Assembly: GCA_032164245.1 (NCBI GenBank)
Contig: JAVMKO010000021.1
Span: 13,460,285 to 13,524,284 of the forward strand
From: Sternotherus odoratus
Lineage: Eukaryota > Chordata > Testudines > Kinosternidae
DNA length: 64,000 bases
Direction: 5' to 3'
Shown: one piece after another, positions 1 to 11,370 of the stretch
Position numbering within the stretch: position 1 is the stretch's first letter
How the letters are laid out: every line of letters begins with the position of its first letter
Program-made: the position numbers and the translations under genes
The notes under the pieces: model-generated
The model's database searches: none
Told to the model about the DNA's origin: nothing
What the model saw: the letters and a program-made list of their open reading frames with translations, nothing else

Positions 1-1512
1 CTTGCTGTGTGCTCTGGGCAGGGAGGAAGTGACTTCAGCCCATTCCTGGCACAGTTCACGTTCCCCTCTGCACCCAGCCAGCTCCCCTGGCCACTGAGCA
101 GGGAGGGCACGGCCAGGAAACCTGCCCCTTGACTGCAACTTGCTGGCAGCAGCAATACGGGGTGAGCAGCCCTGCTCTCCCCATCACCGCCCGAGCGCCA
201 GTCTGAGCAGGGAAGTCAGGTGGAGCCTCGTCCTGCGGGTGTGGCCGAGGACAATCCAATCTGTGGGGATACCCCTCCCCCACGAGAAACGGGGACTTTT
301 TCCATAAAAAACATTTTCCCCCAAAATGTAGCTTGCTTTTTTTTTTTTTTAAAGAAAACTTCATTTTTTTGCCAACCCGTCTTGCTGGGAGTCTGGCTAG
401 GCACTAGACTAGACAATCCTGCCTCTTTTCAAAAGCTTCCCGTGGAAACTGGTAAGGAATTTTTTTTTTTTTTTAGCCTTTGTACTCTTCCCCTCCCCCC
501 CCCACCAAAAACAAAACAAAGCTCCCCAACCCCCCTGCATTGCTCATTTGGCCTGCTCAACATAGTTATACGTGGGAGCGTCCCCCACCCTAAAAGAGAA
601 TTTAAAAGAAAGGCTGAACATTTGGGCTAAGAAGCCAGAATTCCCAGGACCCTTTTTCTGTTTTCCCTCCATCTCCATTTTCAAGCGGACAGAGGTGGGA
701 CTCTGCTAAACCCAGAGAAAGCAGCAGGCAGGAAAGCACTGGAAGGTGCCAATGTTCAAAGCAACTGCACCATAAAACTAAAAGAGGAGTTGAGCAAGTT
801 CTTCCCTCAAAAACGTTCTGATCTCTTGTAAAAACGGGACGCTGGAGAGAGCAACAGGGAGCTGTAGCCTGTGCAGTTGGCACAACCCACAGGTCTCTTT
901 GGGTCTGAGTGACTTGGCAGTAATACAGGGTCGTCTTCACCCTGATGAACAATTTACCCAGTTCATGAATCATTCTTTCAGGTGCTTTGCAGACCTGAGT
1001 CCTGTCTGGCTCCCTGCTGGCCCCATTTCATGCCCCGAACACAGCTCATCCGAAGAGCCTTCCAGGCCAGGAGGGAAGAGGTGGGAAATGAAAACTGTGT
1101 GCATGGAGGCAGCTACCGGGGACAAGTTGACGGTTTGACACAGCTGTAGGCTTGATTTTGGGCTGCAAGGAGTCATGATTTGAGGCCTCAGTGTTCCCTC
1201 CTGAGGGACTTGCACATATGTAAACAAAGCTGGGATTTGGCCTGTGTTGGTTGTAAGTACAAAGACACTGTCTGAGTTCATTGTCAGGGTGTGGGGGTGT
1301 GCGCGCTTGCTCGCTCGCTCTCCTCATTCTCTGTTGGCACAATAGAGACTTTTGCTGGCTAATAACACAAGGGAGACTGTTATCTCTAAGACTGACTGTT
1401 CACTGAGGGTGAAATCCATCCTAGCCCAGCAGCCAGTGCATCACTGATCGCCTAAAAAGGAGGCTCACATGGGCCCCATCAGTGTGACCTTCCCCTTGTG
1501 CTGGCCCAAAGC
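1..1512. other. unique sequence, no gene seen
   Basis: No exon-like frame or known repeat was recognised. Two T homopolymers lie at about 337-350 and 460-474, and a short CGCT-type run lies near 1308-1320. Open frames here are short and lack domain resemblance. Confidence 0.6.
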
Positions 1513-1542
1513 AGGGAGGGGAGGGGAGGGGAGGGGAGGGGA
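1513..1542 (+). repeat. (GGGGA)n microsatellite
   Basis: About five to six perfect GGGGA units in a row. Four or more runs of four Gs separated by single A bases fit the pattern of a G-quadruplex on the + strand. It sits in unique sequence with no promoter-like context. Confidence 0.85.
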
Positions 1543-3834
1543 CGGGATGACTTTCACAGGGAATTAATGAATCACATAAGGACAGTGCAAGAGAGAGGGA
1601 GAAACACAGGGGTTGGAAAGTGCATGTGGCTCTAGGGAAGCGTCCAGAATTGGTTCGTGGGTGAAGAACTGAGCCTATCTGGAAAGGGACCTGGGAGCTT
1701 ACACCTCCCTACAGGCAGAGAAGCCCATTTCTAGTTTACTGTGCTACTGTCTACACAGCAAGATTTGCAGGGGGCAGCAAACCCTGGAGAACTGAAGCAG
1801 GACAAGAAAACGTCCTCCGACTTCTCTGAGCAGCCAGTTGCTCCACACACATCCGTGTCGGAGGCCGGTAAAGGGTGTGTTGGAGGCACCATCCCCATAT
1901 CAACCCTGCTACCCCCTTTTGGAAAGGAGGGGAGGGAGAGACTAACCAGGACTACGCAAGGTTTTAAAGAAAAAACCCTTTTCTGAGGCAGGATCGCTAA
2001 TGTTAAGCTGACAACATTTAAATATGAATTGAACCCAAGATATGCTAATGAAGCTGCACATTCACTCTCTTCTGAATAGAGCAAACGAAGTACCAGTCAG
2101 GAAATAAAGTGGGTAAATTACTAGTTTGGCGGCTCAAAGAGTTGGAAATCTCTAGCACCATTCCAATTACCGAGTGGGGAAACTTATTAATAGGTTCAAA
2201 TCCAATCGAAGTGGTTCATCCATCTCCAAATCACTTAGGATTGAGATGCAGGAATCTTACCTCCAGCAATGAACTGAGCTCTTATCCCTCACACCCTGAA
2301 ACCTGAGGCAACGTCAAAATTCTGACTCCTCAGGAGAGATTAAAAGGTAAAGCCCCATTGCGGCTTATACTGCAGAGCTGGTTATCCTGCTCCCAGCTGT
2401 GGGGTTGGGAGGGGCTGCACTACTTGTGGCTGGCTGTGTGAGTCCATTTAGGATCAGGTGGAGGGGGCTGAGTGGTCTGAGACTATTAGGGGTGGTGCTA
2501 GGGGACTATAAAACTGGCCTCAAAGCCCCCCCCCCCCTCTGCTTTGGGAGCGCAGGATAGATGGAAGTCGAGTCTAGCTCTGACACACCTGTTTGGAGGG
2601 GTTAGCTCAGTTCCGAAGTGAATTTCAGGCTGGGACTGGGGCACAGCTCAGAAACTTGATGTAGGTTGGAATTTAATTGGGCTCCAGAGCTTATGCTTGC
2701 GATCCTATGCCAGTTCCAGAGGCACATCATGAGTTAAGAACTCAGCCCAAGTATGACGTAGATCAGCTTCAGACAGAAACTTATTTACCTTAAAGAGACC
2801 TGTTTCGAAAGGATTGCTTGTTGTCTCAGAAGCTGCTACCTGGATTTTGTAAACTCTGTTTCCTATGGGATCTTTAATTAGTCCCTTACTTTCTTGAATG
2901 GACTCCTGGCTTCCTTTGCACTTTGTGTCTTTGCCTGGACTCACAGTGTGATAGTGACACAGTATGGGGTGAAGTGGGAGTTGCAAACTGAGAGTGTTAC
3001 CATCCAACAAACAATTTGAAACTCTCCCTGCTGCAAAGTGCAGCTAAACTCACAACTACATGGGCCAGTGAGGCTCAGTGGGTGGTGTACTTGTGACTAA
3101 TGGTTATGAAAGGGGCTGCGGACACAGCTGAATCCAGTTTGCTCTACCTAGAACCCTGGGCTCTCGCTAGGAGAGAACAGGGGAAAGACCTGATCTTTTT
3201 ACCATCTTCCTTGTCGATCCAGGAATCTGGGCTGGGTATGAGTAACCACACCAGGTTGTGTGGGGCAGAACCCTTTCCCCTAATCCATAGGCAGGATATG
3301 GTGTTGCTCGAATAGGGACTGCTGGGCTCTGCACAGTTCATGTGGCTTCTAGGTCTATCATGTAGCACCCCCGAATGTGGGGTGGGGCTTCCATGGTTCT
3401 TAATATACACTTGAATTTCACCCCCATGCATCAAAAGCACTTGCTTGGGGGGCTGTGTGGAGATGCAGGCCTTGGGGGAGCTCTGGGAAGGGTGGTGACT
3501 CCAGGAGGTTCCTCCATCCTTGGAGCTGCAGGAAGTAGGGATTTTGCAGTCTGATCCCTGCTGCAGCCAGTACAGGAGGAGCGCAGGGCTATGGTCCTGA
3601 CACCTCTCTGCTCCCTTCTGGGTGGTGTGTGTCTCGTGGAGAAATAAGAGGGAGCAATTCATATGTTTGGCTTGCTCCTTGTGACCATCTCTTCTGCACA
3701 CGTTCTCCAGGGCCAGAACCACATGTGGTGCTCTAGAAGTAGATGAGCAAGGGATACTGTGGATCAGGACTGAGGCAGATTTGTGTGGCAGCCCAGGAAT
3801 GCATTAGCAGATGACACTGCGGGCCTGTTGCCAG
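1543..3834. other. unique sequence, no gene seen
   Basis: A C12 run lies at about 2526-2537. The minus strand is open for 192 codons over 3144-3722, but the translation is rich in Ser, His, Pro and Cys, with no domain, no visible splice context and no family resemblance, so it is treated as chance. Confidence 0.55.
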
Positions 3835-4180
3835 CTTCCCTTTGAAAACATTCTAGCATTCAATAATAGTCTTTGGAAACTAGCTTTAAAACTCCGCGGC
3901 TCTCCAAGGAGCGACTGGACCGTGTGCTGAAATGAATTGATTTAATTAAAAAGTCGCTAATTCATACACATATCTAAGGGCCATAATAATTAAAGTATAT
4001 GACTTTGGTGTTGAAAATCCATAAGAATTCCTTCTGGTTATGCCGTGAGCATTGTGCAGACGCTGTACTGCACCGAAGGCTCTGCATGGAACCCGTCCCT
4101 AGCTGCATTTCAGATTTTTAAGCTAACTTTCCAGTGAAGTTACAAGAGTTAATTATAAAGTGTAAATCCTTTGCTGCGTG
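3835..4180. promoter_or_regulatory. candidate conserved noncoding element
   Basis: A repeat-free A/T-rich block in otherwise G/C-richer flanks. It carries TTTAATTAAA at 3941-3950, further TAAT-type homeodomain cores at about 3983-3995, and TTAATTATAAAG near 4149. This composition is typical of developmental enhancers, but conservation was not measured, so the call is inference. Confidence 0.3.
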
Positions 4181-4959
4181 CTGGGAACGGATTCTGGGAA
4201 GAAGCTGCCATGCCAGGTGATATTTCACAGCTAGTGTGCACATCTGAATCGGCCAGATCCCCAAGCACATGCTAGAAAGCCCACTGTCTGCCTCTTCTTT
4301 ATAAGCCACCACACTCCAAATGTGATAGAACTTAAACTCCTTTCTGCTACTATATCCTGGTGTTCTGGCCAAGGAGTCAATTTGTGACTGGGGGGAGAGG
4401 GGAAGGGGTTAAACAACTTTCAAATGTTTTTTTAAAATTAACTTCCCCACCCCCATTCCCCAAGTAGAATGAGTTTTTTGGTGCTATTGCTTTCTCCTTC
4501 CTGTGGTGGAAGTGTGGATCATTTGGCCGGACCTATTTGATCTGTGTAGTCCAGAGCTCCTTGCCGTGTTATCCTCATGCTGTCTCTGCTCCTTGGTACT
4601 GTGTAGGCTGCGTCTCATTCGTTGCTTGGCCTGACTGCATTACACCATAGTACATTTACAGCCTGCTTCCTAAGGGATGACTTTCCAGGGCGAGCAAGTC
4701 ACTGCCCCTGTTTATTCCAGAGAGGGGCTTGCGTCTACTGCGGAATGAGAGGAGGGTGAGCACCTTCCTACTTCCATGAAACCGACGTTTTCTCCAGACT
4801 GGACAGTCTCCCACGGCACTGGAAGATCTGGGGGTCGTCTTGCTTTGCCTTTGCTGCTGGTGCCTTGTTGGGAGTGGCTGATCTCTGCGGGAGAATAGGG
4901 AGGCAGGCACTAGAGACGGGCTCAGAGCCTCAACATTTGGCTCCAGATCTCCGCTTCCC
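4181..4959. other. unique sequence, no gene seen
   Basis: No repeat family or exon was recognised. A C-rich tract occurs near 4445-4462. Confidence 0.55.
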
Positions 4960-5300
4960 CCAGCCTGGCTGTATTTAGGCCTCTGGGCTTTGGTCTGGGC
5001 CTATCTCAAGCAGTAACATGCAGGGAAAGTGGCCTCGGTCATGATTTCACTTTTTAAATATCACTTATAAAAACACTGCCTGGAATGACCTCAATTACAA
5101 CTCTCCAGATGGCTCCTGGGCTCATATTTTCCAAATCCCTTATTAAGACAATGAATATCCATAACCCTGTTTAAGTAAAGCCTATTGCTCATCATTGCAC
5201 CCATGGTAGATTAACTTCCACTGACGAGACATGCCCTCTTCAGCAGGAAGAATATACTGTTATCCAATTAGTATTTAACCAATATTTCATCCGTGGTGGC
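4960..5300. promoter_or_regulatory. candidate conserved noncoding element
   Basis: A repeat-free A/T-rich block with TTTTTAAATATCACTTATAA near 5052, CCTTATTAAGACAATGAATA near 5138 and CCAATTAGTATTTAACCAAT near 5264. The dense homeodomain and SOX-like cores (ACAATG) suggest an enhancer. No alignment was available. Confidence 0.3.
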
Positions 5301-6299
5301 AGACCCAGGCTTAGGGAAAAAGCTGCCATTCCTCCCTCCCCCCAAATATCTAATTTTGGACGGCTTCCCTCATGGCTCCGAGGCTGTAGAGAAAAGCCCG
5401 GTCTTTGGAAACAATCGCTCCTGCTAAGCGAACGCTTGGTGTCAGCCACAGGCCTTCTAGATCCATGTCTGCTGGCCCCTTGCTGTCAGACATGAAGATG
5501 GTCACCCAGTGGGGAGCAGCAAATAGTTCCCCACTCACGTTGTTGCCTCTTTGTGGACTCAGGCTGAATGGCTCCTATTTTTATTTGCTTTATGGCTCTC
5601 CTAGAGACCCCAACAGAGACCAGAGCCCCCTAGTGCCAGGCACTGTGTGTACATCCGTATATGTACACGGACACACCAGCGAGGGCTTTGCTTTTGGGGA
5701 TGAACAATGGGGCTGGATAGAAAGTCTGGGCTGGAAAGAGGGCTGGAGCCCAAGGCAGGGAAACAACTGAGAGAATTGCAGGATGGTTCCTAGTCTCTCT
5801 CAAGTTCTCTGCTGCATCCTCTCCTCCCCTGCCTTGGATCTGATCTCTCTTCTCCCTCCCCAGCAGCACCTTCCTGTTAGATCTGCGGTACCCACAGGCA
5901 GCTCCGGCAGCTGCTCCCAGTCAGTGTCTGTGTCACTGAACCCGCCCCCAACCGCCATTGCCAGCCGCAGACGCATTGATGTGCAGGGTCCCCCTGCTTC
6001 CTGCTTCCCTCGTTTTCCCTCAGAACTCCCCGGTAATTACTGAGGTTGCAGTTGGGGATCTGCCAGACGTACCACTCCCTCTCTGCCTTTGCCCCACCGG
6101 TTTCCACTGTGCCATTTCCCCAAAAGCTGAGAAGAGGCAGGTTTGGGGATACTTCACAAAACCAAAACCTCCCACTTTATCAATGGGGGGGGGGGGAGGG
6201 GAATCCTCATTTTACATTTAAAAAAGAAAAGAAAAATGATCTTGTGAAACCACCCCCTGAAAAGCTGGGGGAGCAGTAAGTACAGATACAGCCCCGTAT
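5301..6299. other. unique sequence, no gene seen
   Basis: A G12 run lies at about 6185-6196, followed by an A-rich stretch to 6235. Open frames on both strands are Pro/Ser-rich and unrecognised. Confidence 0.55.
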
Positions 6300-6357
6300 T
6301 CTGCAGGAGGTCAGATCAGCTGACCCAAGGGGTCCCTTTTGACCTTCAAAGGAATGA
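6300..6357 (+). mobile_element. CR1-type LINE 3' tail fragment
   Basis: The segment reads like the 3' end of a CR1 copy, with GCAGGAGGTCAGATCAG, then GGTCCCTTTTGACCTTCAAA and a GATGATTCT tail resembling the 8-bp ATTCTATG-type CR1 terminus. Only about 58 bp is preserved, so the family assignment is moderate. Confidence 0.5.
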
Positions 6358-8299
6358 TGATTCTTTGCAAGCCAGGAAAGGGCTGGAAGATCGTTCGTTC
6401 TTTCGCCAGAGAGGGGCCCAGGGATACATGATCCAGCATTTCACCACCAAGGGAGTCGCTTGACCTGTGAAAATGTTGGGGGGCAAAGTCACACATTTAC
6501 TCTTTGGGGTTCCTAAATTTTACACACGACTCCTGAATATGGGGGGGGGGGAGCTTCTGCCATGCAGAGCCCTGTTCTCCCGAGGAAAGGAACAAAACGA
6601 GTCCCATCCACTTGAGTAATCCCAGGGTTCTCCTCGCTGCAGTCCCCGAACACCTTTCCGGTGATCCTGCCTGTGTTCCCTCCCGCTGCCTTAGGAGGTG
6701 TCCGCGCTGGGGACGGTCTGCCCAGAGATGTGCCCTCTGCACTTCCTCACAAGGGGATGTGGCACCTTCCTCAACAGAGCGCAGCTGTTTGATCAGGGGA
6801 GAGATGGAGTGGACGTGTTCTCCAGGACGACAAGAGCAGCGAGGCGGGGAGATTCGCAGCTATAATTGCTTTTCTCAGATAAAACAGCAATGGAATCTGG
6901 GAACAAAACTGGTGTCGTGTTAACATATTCAGCGGGAGGGGGAGAAAAAAAATCTCTCCACACTCCGAGTACAGAGCAAGACGTTCCAGGGGCCGTTCCC
7001 CTGGCGGTGTGGGAAAAGCTTTCCATTCTCACAGCCTCCAGAGGACAGCTCTGGCCCAGGGAAAGCTGCCTCACACCTACTCTAACACGCCTATTTTTAG
7101 CTGGCCGTTTCTTCCAGTGAATCAGGGCTCTGTCCTACATTTGGGGCCAAATGGTGGGGGAGGAGAAGCCTATGCTTGAGGTGAGCAGTACAGCTGAGCT
7201 GGCATTTGGGGTGGATGCAATCATAAGCTGAGCTGAAGAGTGAGAAGCGGAGCCCATTTGTGTAAAGCAAAGAGCAGCAGAACCTTCGCTCAGCAGTCAA
7301 ACCAGGCAGGCCATGCGCCTATTCCCAGGCACAGTCAAACCAGGCACCCATTCCCATGCATGGCTGCGCCCGCTCTCTCCAGCTCCTATCAGACTGGTTT
7401 GGAGGCCCGGAAACATTCACTTTCTTTTAATATGCAGTTTCCAGACACTTGTGCAATACATGGGCTGGAACCAGATGCAGCCCTGTGACTCCTGCCATCA
7501 CCTTATAACAGTTCTTATTTCTCGTGGCCCTGTTTATTTGTTTAGCTACAACAGCACAATTGGAGCTGTACAGCACATAAAATAAAGGCTCCATCCGCTG
7601 ATGAGGCCCAAACCACTGACTGCACTGGAAATCCCATGGGCAGTGGATGTAATGCACTTCTGAGGGGTCTTGCTGAATATGGGGGTGCAGAAAGGGGTCA
7701 GGGTGAAGCAAGGCTGGTGATCTAGTGCATTGGGATACATATTCTACAGCACCTAGATATTGGGCTGATACATGCTTTTGCAAAATCCCGGCGTAGGTCG
7801 ACAGGGGTCTTGTTTCCATAACCAGCTTCAGAAAAAGCGTCAGATGTTCATATTTGGAGGCTCATCCAAACTGAAATCCAGAGTCGGCGATCCAGAGGAG
7901 ATGCAAAAGAATGTGCAAATTCAGACCCCCTTACGCTCTGACTCCCTTAGATCTCCTGCCACCTCTCTAGCCAGGTGCACGCTAGTCTACGTTGAAGTAA
8001 CGTACCTGTCGAGGAGCTAGGAGCAAGTGTAAGTTAAAGCAGATCTGGGAACTGCAGTCTGGTTCCATACAATTTCCTATTTTCACATAGCACAGGTCTG
8101 CTCTCCTCACCCAAAACCTGAGCTCCGTCGAGCCGTTCTCTCTCACTCCTCGCTGGTCATGACTTGATACAGCTGCAGTGCTGAATGCCGCAGCTGGAAT
8201 CCTGATGCATGATGGCTCCAGCTTTGCTCCCTCCTCTTCCTACCCCAGACCTGGATGCAATAAATAATTCACAACCCTGCCTGCAAAAAGCATTCGGTG
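6358..8299. other. unique sequence, no gene seen
   Basis: A G-run lies at about 6541-6551. The stretch 6850-6950 is A/T-rich (TATAATTGCTTTTCTCAGAT near 6862) and could be regulatory, but no repeat or exon was recognised. Confidence 0.5.
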
Positions 8300-8410
8300 T
8301 CTCTGACCCTTGGCTCTCGCGCTCCCTTCAGAGACTTTCAATTGCCATAATCCCTTTCAGCCACACAATTTAAAAAGTTCTTATTTCCATAATAAACATG
8401 AATGAATGTG
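8300..8410. promoter_or_regulatory. possible short conserved noncoding element
   Basis: A short A/T-rich island with TTTCAATTGCCATAATCC near 8336 and TTTCCATAATAAACATGAAT near 8384. The call is based only on composition and motif density. Confidence 0.2.
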
Positions 8411-9257
8411 GCTGTGTTCAAGCCCCATGTTGAGTATTCAGATGTGGGAGACACTTCCTGAAGCATTCATGTTGAACTAACAAATCTTGATAAATGCTCT
8501 CAGACATAAAGGAACTCCTGCCTAATGGACATGAAGATGCTGCATTATCTAGACAGCAGGCTGGGTCAGACCAAGAACCCCACTGGTCCAACCGCTGCCC
8601 TGCCTGTATTGCATAGCTGAGACTTAATGCAATTAGGATATTGCTACATCCTATCAGAGAGGAATATGGAACCCTAAACCAGATTAGCATGCCAAATTCT
8701 CATTCAGCTGCTGATTCCTGCTGGAGTTCTCTGAGCTCAAGTGATCTGCCTGAACTTTATTGGTTAACACACCATCAAAATACATGCACAGAGCTTAACT
8801 GAAACGGGGTCTTGAGTTTTTTCCCTCCAAACACCTGACTGCTTAGTTCTCCCCCCCGTCTAGTTGTCCAGAGACAATTCTGCAAAGTTCCAGACTGGTG
8901 TCTGCAGCAGCTGGAGCGGGAACACACACCGTGGCTGAGGTCACAGTGTGGGGGATCATACTGGGGCATTCGCTCGCACACCCTGGGAATCTTAAACAGA
9001 TGGTGCAGCAGGAGAGATTTCAGCTTCCCATCAGCAATTTCCCACTCAGCTGGCTTGAGAAGGTTGCTGGTATGTTGCTGCTGGTACAGCTGTAAGTGTC
9101 ACTCTAGATACCTTGTTCGGGTTCTTCCCTCGGCACTGAGACCCCTCCACTGATATTCCCCTGGGGCGGCAGAACAGTCAGCAGAAATCACCAAGTGACC
9201 TTTGTACCCTACTCACTCACAAGCAGTTTTGGCATCTCACTCTGATCACCTTTCTGC
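8411..9257. other. mostly unique sequence
   Basis: A possible degraded CR1 3' remnant lies at about 8568-8610 (CTGGGTCAGACCAAGAACCC), on the minus strand. No gene was recognised. Confidence 0.45.
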
Positions 9258-9380
9258 ATTACAGCAGTGCCTAGAGATCACAGCCAAGATCAAAGGTCCC
9301 ACTGTGCAAGATGCTGTACAAATACATAAGTCAGTCCCTGCCCTGAAGAGCTTACAGCGTGAACAGAGGCAACAAAAAGA
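9258..9380 (-). mobile_element. MIR/L2-tail SINE, first part (interrupted)
   Basis: Reverse-orientation copy of the common amniote MIR/L2-tail element: ATTACAGCAGTGCCTAGAGA, GTGCAAGATGCTGTACAAAT and CCCTGCCCTGAAGAGCTTAC. The copy resumes at 9663 after a CR1 piece, so the two parts were once continuous. Confidence 0.75.
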
Positions 9381-9429
9381 GCAACAAAAATCGGGAGAGT
9401 GGTAAGTAGCGAAGAGGACAGGTCACTGA

Positions 9430-9662
9430 TTCCGAGTGAGCTGCATGGCTTGGTGAGCTGGGCACAAGCAAATGCTATGTATAAATGTATGTATCTGGGA
9501 CCAGAGAATGCAGGCCACACGTACAGGATGAGGGACTCTGGAAAAGATTTAGGGGTCGTGGTGGATAATCAGCTGAACGCGAGCTCCCTGTGTGACGCGG
9601 TGGCCAAGAAAGCAAATGGGATTTGTATATGGGAATCTCGGCCAGGAGTAGAGAGGTTATTT
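9430..9662 (+). mobile_element. CR1 LINE internal fragment inside a MIR
   Basis: The + strand translation includes KDLGVVVDNQLNASSLCDAV followed by AKKANGICIWESRPGVERLF, which is the region after the reverse-transcriptase catalytic core of CR1 ORF2. CR1 copies are normally 5'-truncated with an intact 3' end. This copy lacks its 3' end and passes straight into MIR sequence, so a later deletion is inferred. It is not functional. Confidence 0.8.
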
Positions 9663-9735
9663 CACAGCAAGTCTGTGGCAGAGGAAGGATTGGAACCCAG
9701 ATCTCCTGAATCCAATCTGATGCCTTAATTGGCAG
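9663..9735 (-). mobile_element. MIR SINE, second part
   Basis: Continuation of the interrupted MIR: CACAGCAAGTCTGTGGCAGA, then GGAACCCAGATCTCCTGAAT and the terminal tRNA-derived box region. The junction with the CR1 piece lies next to GAGAGGTTA, a short word found in both families. Confidence 0.75.
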
Positions 9736-10157
9736 GCCCTCCTTCTGCTACCCAGCCATCTTTAACTCTCCTCACCTGTGTTAGCAGCAGCACTAGGGTT
9801 ATAGCATTCTAGTAGGGGAATAAGAGCGATGCATCCATTATTTTTTGTAACGGGAAGAGTATGAACATATTGGTGTCATGCATTGGTGTATGCAACAAGC
9901 CCAGAGCTCCCAGGGTCCAGCCAATAGGAGGCGTTGTTCATTCATGCGGCTTCGCTCACCCATCATTAAGCAAATGGCCCATAATGGCTAGCAATCCCTG
10001 CCACAGAGGAACGTGTTGCTAGTAGAACTCTGTTTTAATCAAAGTATTGAAGGGTCTCATTCTAATTCTACCTCTAATTCTAATTCTCTGTGTATGTGTA
10101 TATATAATATATAGATACATATAATATCTGTCTATCTTCCTAGCATATGTTCCACTC
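9736..10157. other. unique sequence plus TA/TG-rich simple repeat
   Basis: Simple sequence occupies about 10056-10135: CTAATTCTA-type units and then a TATATAATATATAGATACAT run. No gene was recognised. Confidence 0.55.
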
Positions 10158-10262
10158 TGTGCATCCAATAAAGTGGGTCCTAGCCCACGACGCTTATGCC
10201 CAAATGACTGTGTTAGTCTCTAAGGCATCATTAGTACTCTGTGTTCTTTTCACAGAGTGCAG
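10158..10262 (+). mobile_element. dispersed amniote repeat with AAGTGGGTCCTAGCCCACGA core
   Basis: AAGTGGGTCCTAGCCCACGA at 10171, then CGCTTATGCCCAAAT and GTTAGTCTCTAAGG, then a TTCTTTTC-like stretch. I recognise this as a very common dispersed reptile repeat but cannot assign its superfamily with certainty; a Penelope-like or other retroelement 3' end is possible. Confidence 0.65.
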
Positions 10263-11159
10263 GGAGCGCTCATAGAGTGGAACACAACCAATAGCCAGAA
10301 TGCACTGCCTCTCACCGTGTTTTACCCATCTCTTGGGGATGCCTGGGGGACCGTCTGTGTTCAGGTTGGCAGAGCTTCTCTGCTGCCTTATCAGACTCCT
10401 GCAGCAGCTTCCCTCTGCTTGAGCAGGTGATACTGCCCAAAGACAATGAATAGATTCAGTTTCTGCCATTTTATAACTTTCCTGATCCTCTGTCAGTCTT
10501 GTCTGGTGATCCCAGATTCCTACCAGGTGACCTCTCCTCTTACAAACCAGTTTTCTTGGGAGGGGAGAGCCAGTCTATCACCTAGGGTGTTTCTAGTAGA
10601 AAAGAGGACCATCCCAAGTTAACAAACCTCTGTTGTCGGCCTTGTATCACTCTCGCATGAAATTTGAGTCCAACATGGAGATGAAAGCACACCAGAGCAG
10701 CCAAAGGGCTGCATCTTCAGCATGGTAGAGCTACACAGAGAATTCATCATCTCACAGAAAATTCATAAGTTATGTAGATGGATTCCCCAGATCCTCACCC
10801 CCTTCACCAATGTCTCCTTGTGAGGTACAAGAGGAATACAAAGAGAGACCTTGCAGCATCACCACTGAAAACAGCATGTCTTTGGATTAATGGCCGCCCT
10901 TACTCTGTAGTCCTGTGGCTAAAAAAAATCCTTTTTACCATGGACACACTTACTGATGCAGTGAATGCACTGGAAGCAAGGACAAGAGTGAATTAAATAA
11001 AGACATTCCCTAACCCCACGTCTCTAATTCAGAACCAGCTCGACCTGAGGAAATGAACGTAGGTGAGTGTAGAAGAGAGCCAGTCACATGCTTTGTGCTT
11101 AGACAATATCCTTCACAAACCTTGATGACAATTAGGCAGCTGGTGCACTGATACCACTG
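10263..11159. other. unique sequence, no gene seen
   Basis: No exon or repeat was recognised. Short open frames on both strands are unremarkable. Confidence 0.55.
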
Positions 11160-11370
11160 CCTCTCATGTTGACCAATTGTTTTGTGATGTTGTTTCTTTA
11201 TGCTACCCCTGACTGTCTGTATCCACTGAGTCATACACTGGTTATAAGCTTTTGGGTGCAAGGACTGTTTTTGTTATGTGTTTGTAGATAGCACAGTGGG
11301 ATCTTGGTCCATGATTTGAGCTTCTAGCTGCTAGAATACAGTAATACACATAATTAATAATAAGTATCTT
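11160..11370 (+). mobile_element. MIR/L2-tail repeat, forward
   Basis: The 3' tail portion is clear at 11214-11365: GGTTATAAGCTTTTGGGTGC, AAGGACTGTTTTTGTTATGT, then GATAGCACAGTGGGATCTTG and TACAGTAATACACATAATTA. The 5' part is degraded. Confidence 0.75.

Noticed and set aside
3144..3722. 192-codon minus-strand open frame
   Set aside because: No domain, signal peptide, splice context or family resemblance; composition is like random translation of this G/C-richer stretch.
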